Shown here in pieces: positions 61,857-64,000 of a DNA stretch of 64,000 nucleotides; the stretch's first letter is position 1; each line of letters begins with the position of its first letter. A program made the position numbers and the translations under genes. The notes under the pieces were generated by a model that saw nothing but the letters and a program-made list of their open reading frames with translations, was not told where the DNA came from and did not search any database. Source of the stretch: Trichomonas vaginalis G3 (lineage: Eukaryota; Parabasalia; Trichomonadida; Trichomonadidae); the NCBI RefSeq assembly GCF_026262505.1, contig NC_067207.1, forward strand, positions 5,092,252 through 5,156,251. Reading direction: 5' to 3'.

Positions 61857-62234
61857 AATAAATTGTTAATTTTAGAATTTTATTATTTGTCATAGCCCAT
61901 AAATTCAAAATAATACTAAAACTCTTTTCGTTATTATTTATCTGGGGTACTCGAAATAAGTTGTTGCCAAATCTGCATCCTTAAATATTACTGTAAAAAT
62001 CTTTCAATATCAACTCTAACTATCATATCCAAGCTAAACTTGTTTCAACGATTAATGTTCATCCATAGAGCATCTTAATAATACAGTTGTACATATATAC
62101 TGTCCCCTAATTTTCTGGATCTTCAGATTAAATTTCCGCCATTTCTTCAATATATATATCGGTTTATATATTGAACAATGGGTATAAGAATTAATTTTGA
62201 TCATCGATATTTGATATTTCGTGACTAGAATATA
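61857..62234. other. Intergenic, nothing recognised
   Basis: 378 bp convergent spacer, AT-rich. Confidence 0.5.
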
Positions 62235-63422
62235 TTAAATTGCGCCATGGAATTTAAGATAATCCTTAATTTCTTCAGTAGTTGCATAATCAATAGGAGA
62301 TTGTCCATAATCATTTTTAACATTGACATATGCGCCATGTGAAATAAGAGCTTCTATTATTTCTAAATTACTACTATAAATTGCATAATGAAGTGCAGTT
62401 GTTCCATAGTTATTTCTGACATTCACATCTGCACCATGTGAAAGAAGCATATTAACAAAATTGATTTTATTTTCTTTCGCCGAAATATGAAGCGCAGTTG
62501 ACCCATCATCATCTTTTCCATTGACATCTGAACCATGAGTAATAAAAAATTCACAAAGGGATGGAATATTAAATCTAACTGATTCTGCGACACATTTGTT
62601 GACATCATTTAATTTGTCTAAATAAACTAAAAATGTTTGAAGATTATTATATCTAATACAATCTGTGATATCAATTTTTAAGTTGTATTCATTCATCAAG
62701 AAAGTAACAAAATCGATGTTAGGTGAAGCAATTGCCCAAGTCATACAAAAATAATCAGTTTTTTGATATTTCAAGCATTCACTAATGATGTGTGGATTTC
62801 CACCTATAAATGAACGATGAAGACATCTCCAAGTAAAGTGTTCTTCAAAACAATATCTTTGATGAACTTCTGTTTGTAAATATTTAAAACAATTGACTGC
62901 ACCAAAATAGGAGCAATATCCATATAAATGATAAGCTGGAAAACTATATATGCCATTTAAGTCAATGCAATTTTCTTCTATATATGATATAAATGCTTTA
63001 ACATCATCATCCATAATTATTTTAATTACTGGTATTTCATTGAGATAATAATTATTTAAATAATCGGATAATGAATCTTCCATTGTGAGACAATAGATAA
63101 TCTCTATATTAAAATTTTTAGCAAGTATGGTTTTGAATCGATCGGGTAGATCATTATAAATATTTGGATTTTCTTTAATGATTTTTTTTAAAAGGATGAT
63201 ATAAGATTTTGCATATCGATTATTGCATCTAATTGCATTTTCAATTGATAAGATGATCTCATAAATTGTAAAAAGTTTTGTTTCAATTAAATTATTTTTG
63301 ATTCGCTTGAAAAGTTCGTCTATTTTGTTTTCATCGAACGTATTTAGCTTGTACAACGTTTGGAATATGCCAATATAAGCTTTGAATAAATCCATAAGTT
63401 CACAGTAATAGGATTTCTCCAT
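62235..63422 (-). CDS. Ankyrin/DUF3447 protein
   Basis: It encodes 395 residues from ATG 63422 (MEKSYYCELMDLFKAYIGIF). It has the same plan as the array copies but a diverged sequence: a helical N-terminal region with 'RIKNNLIETKLF', the DUF3447 zone ('YFGAVNCFKYLQTEV', 'NIDFVTFLMNEYNLKID'), and four ankyrin repeats at the end ('ALHYAIYSSNLEIIEALISHGAYVN'). It is intact, presumably cytosolic, partner unknown. It shows that the family is dispersed beyond the tandem array. Confidence 0.88.
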   Translation of the reverse strand: MEKSYYCELMDLFKAYIGIFQTLYKLNTFDENKIDELFKRIKNNLIETKLFTIYEIILSIENAIRCNNRYAKSYIILLKKIIKENPNIYNDLPDRFKTILAKNFNIEIIYCLTMEDSLSDYLNNYYLNEIPVIKIIMDDDVKAFISYIEENCIDLNGIYSFPAYHLYGYCSYFGAVNCFKYLQTEVHQRYCFEEHFTWRCLHRSFIGGNPHIISECLKYQKTDYFCMTWAIASPNIDFVTFLMNEYNLKIDITDCIRYNNLQTFLVYLDKLNDVNKCVAESVRFNIPSLCEFFITHGSDVNGKDDDGSTALHISAKENKINFVNMLLSHGADVNVRNNYGTTALHYAIYSSNLEIIEALISHGAYVNVKNDYGQSPIDYATTEEIKDYLKFHGAI

Positions 63423-64000
63423 TAAAAATTTTGTAAAATTCACAATTTGAATGGCAATTATTTAATCTTATTAGACAAATTGTCAATAGGATAAATTGTA
63501 ATTTTGAATAGGGTTGCAAATTTGGAAGCGCAGCATAAATTTGGAAGAGAAAAAATTCATTTTTGGAAGATTTTCTGGAAGTTAAAAGATTATATGAATA
63601 TTCATTTGTTGTTAAGATTTATATGATATGTAATGCTTGTTCATAAGATAAATAAGCTTGTATGATAAATAATTAAATTATTTCTATAATCACTATATCT
63701 AACTTTAATTGATATTGATGAAATTTACTATATTTCGAAAGGTATTGAATATTCTTTATAATGCAAAAGAAAAGGAAGAAATCAAAACAATTTCATTTAC
63801 AAACGTTTATATAATTGGTAATCTAAAGAGTGAAAACATAATATTAAAGATATAAGATGCAATTCCTCCACTGTGGTTTTCAATCTCTTCTTAGGAAGCA
63901 AAATAAGATTCCAAATTTTGGGAATCTTTCTTTCAATCAACTATAATGTGTACATGAAATATTGTGAATGACCTCTTTATAGCATGCATGAAATAGTGAA
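63423..64000. other. Intergenic, nothing recognised
   Basis: AT-rich. Short repeats of 'AATTTGGAAG' near 63518-63570; otherwise nothing. Confidence 0.45.

Overview
The window looks like nuclear DNA of a parabasalid protist (trichomonad, Trichomonas/Tritrichomonas type). Supporting this are AT-rich and apparently intron-free genes, very short 5' leaders with Inr-like TCA motifs, ankyrin proteins of the DUF3447 type, saposin-like secreted peptides, a Maverick (Polinton) element, a Kolobok-type transposon with TTAA target duplications, and a TCAF/peptidase-M60-like family member. Species cannot be fixed from the sequence alone. Many genes are interrupted by single-base indels while remaining clearly conserved on both sides of the break. 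This pattern fits an incompletely polished long-read assembly, so most 'pseudogenes' here should first be treated as consensus errors.

Layout. 1-about 6.15 kb: one end of a Maverick, with a capsid-like protein, a packaging ATPase, two small proteins sharing an identical amphipathic N-terminus and several orphan genes. 6.3-10.3 kb: a membrane PDI-like protein, a coiled-coil protein and an ankyrin gene. 10.4-13.4 kb: a complete TTAA-flanked Kolobok-like transposon, directly abutting a second, non-coding TTAA-flanked inverted-repeat element (13.4-14.7 kb) and a C2-domain relic. 15.1-18.5 kb: a Sec13-like WD40 protein, a small basic protein, an HMG-box protein and a PH-domain protein. 18.5-22.1 kb is gene-poor. 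22.1-26.6 kb: a 2-Cys peroxiredoxin (broken by indels), a small basic protein, a large Glu/Lys-rich coiled-coil protein and a tRNA-Met(CAT).

26.8-41.85 kb is the most striking region. It is a head-to-tail array of a roughly 4,059-bp unit, each unit carrying one ankyrin/DUF3447 gene (minus strand) and one divergently transcribed saposin-like peptide gene (plus strand). Two adjacent units are almost identical, one is indel-ridden, and the last saposin copy differs by about 22 amino-acid replacements against about 3 silent changes while all its cysteines are kept.

42.1-64 kb is mostly ordinary housekeeping and regulatory content: an N-myristoylation-type TCAF/M60-like protein sharing a 52-bp divergent promoter with a MED13-like Mediator subunit, a BTB-type protein, a 1.05-kb TA-flanked MITE-like element, a TRAPP-like subunit, a membrane-anchored degenerate S1/P1 nuclease, a PP2A B56 regulatory subunit, RAD23, ribosomal stalk protein P1, two alpha-solenoid proteins and a further ankyrin/DUF3447 gene.
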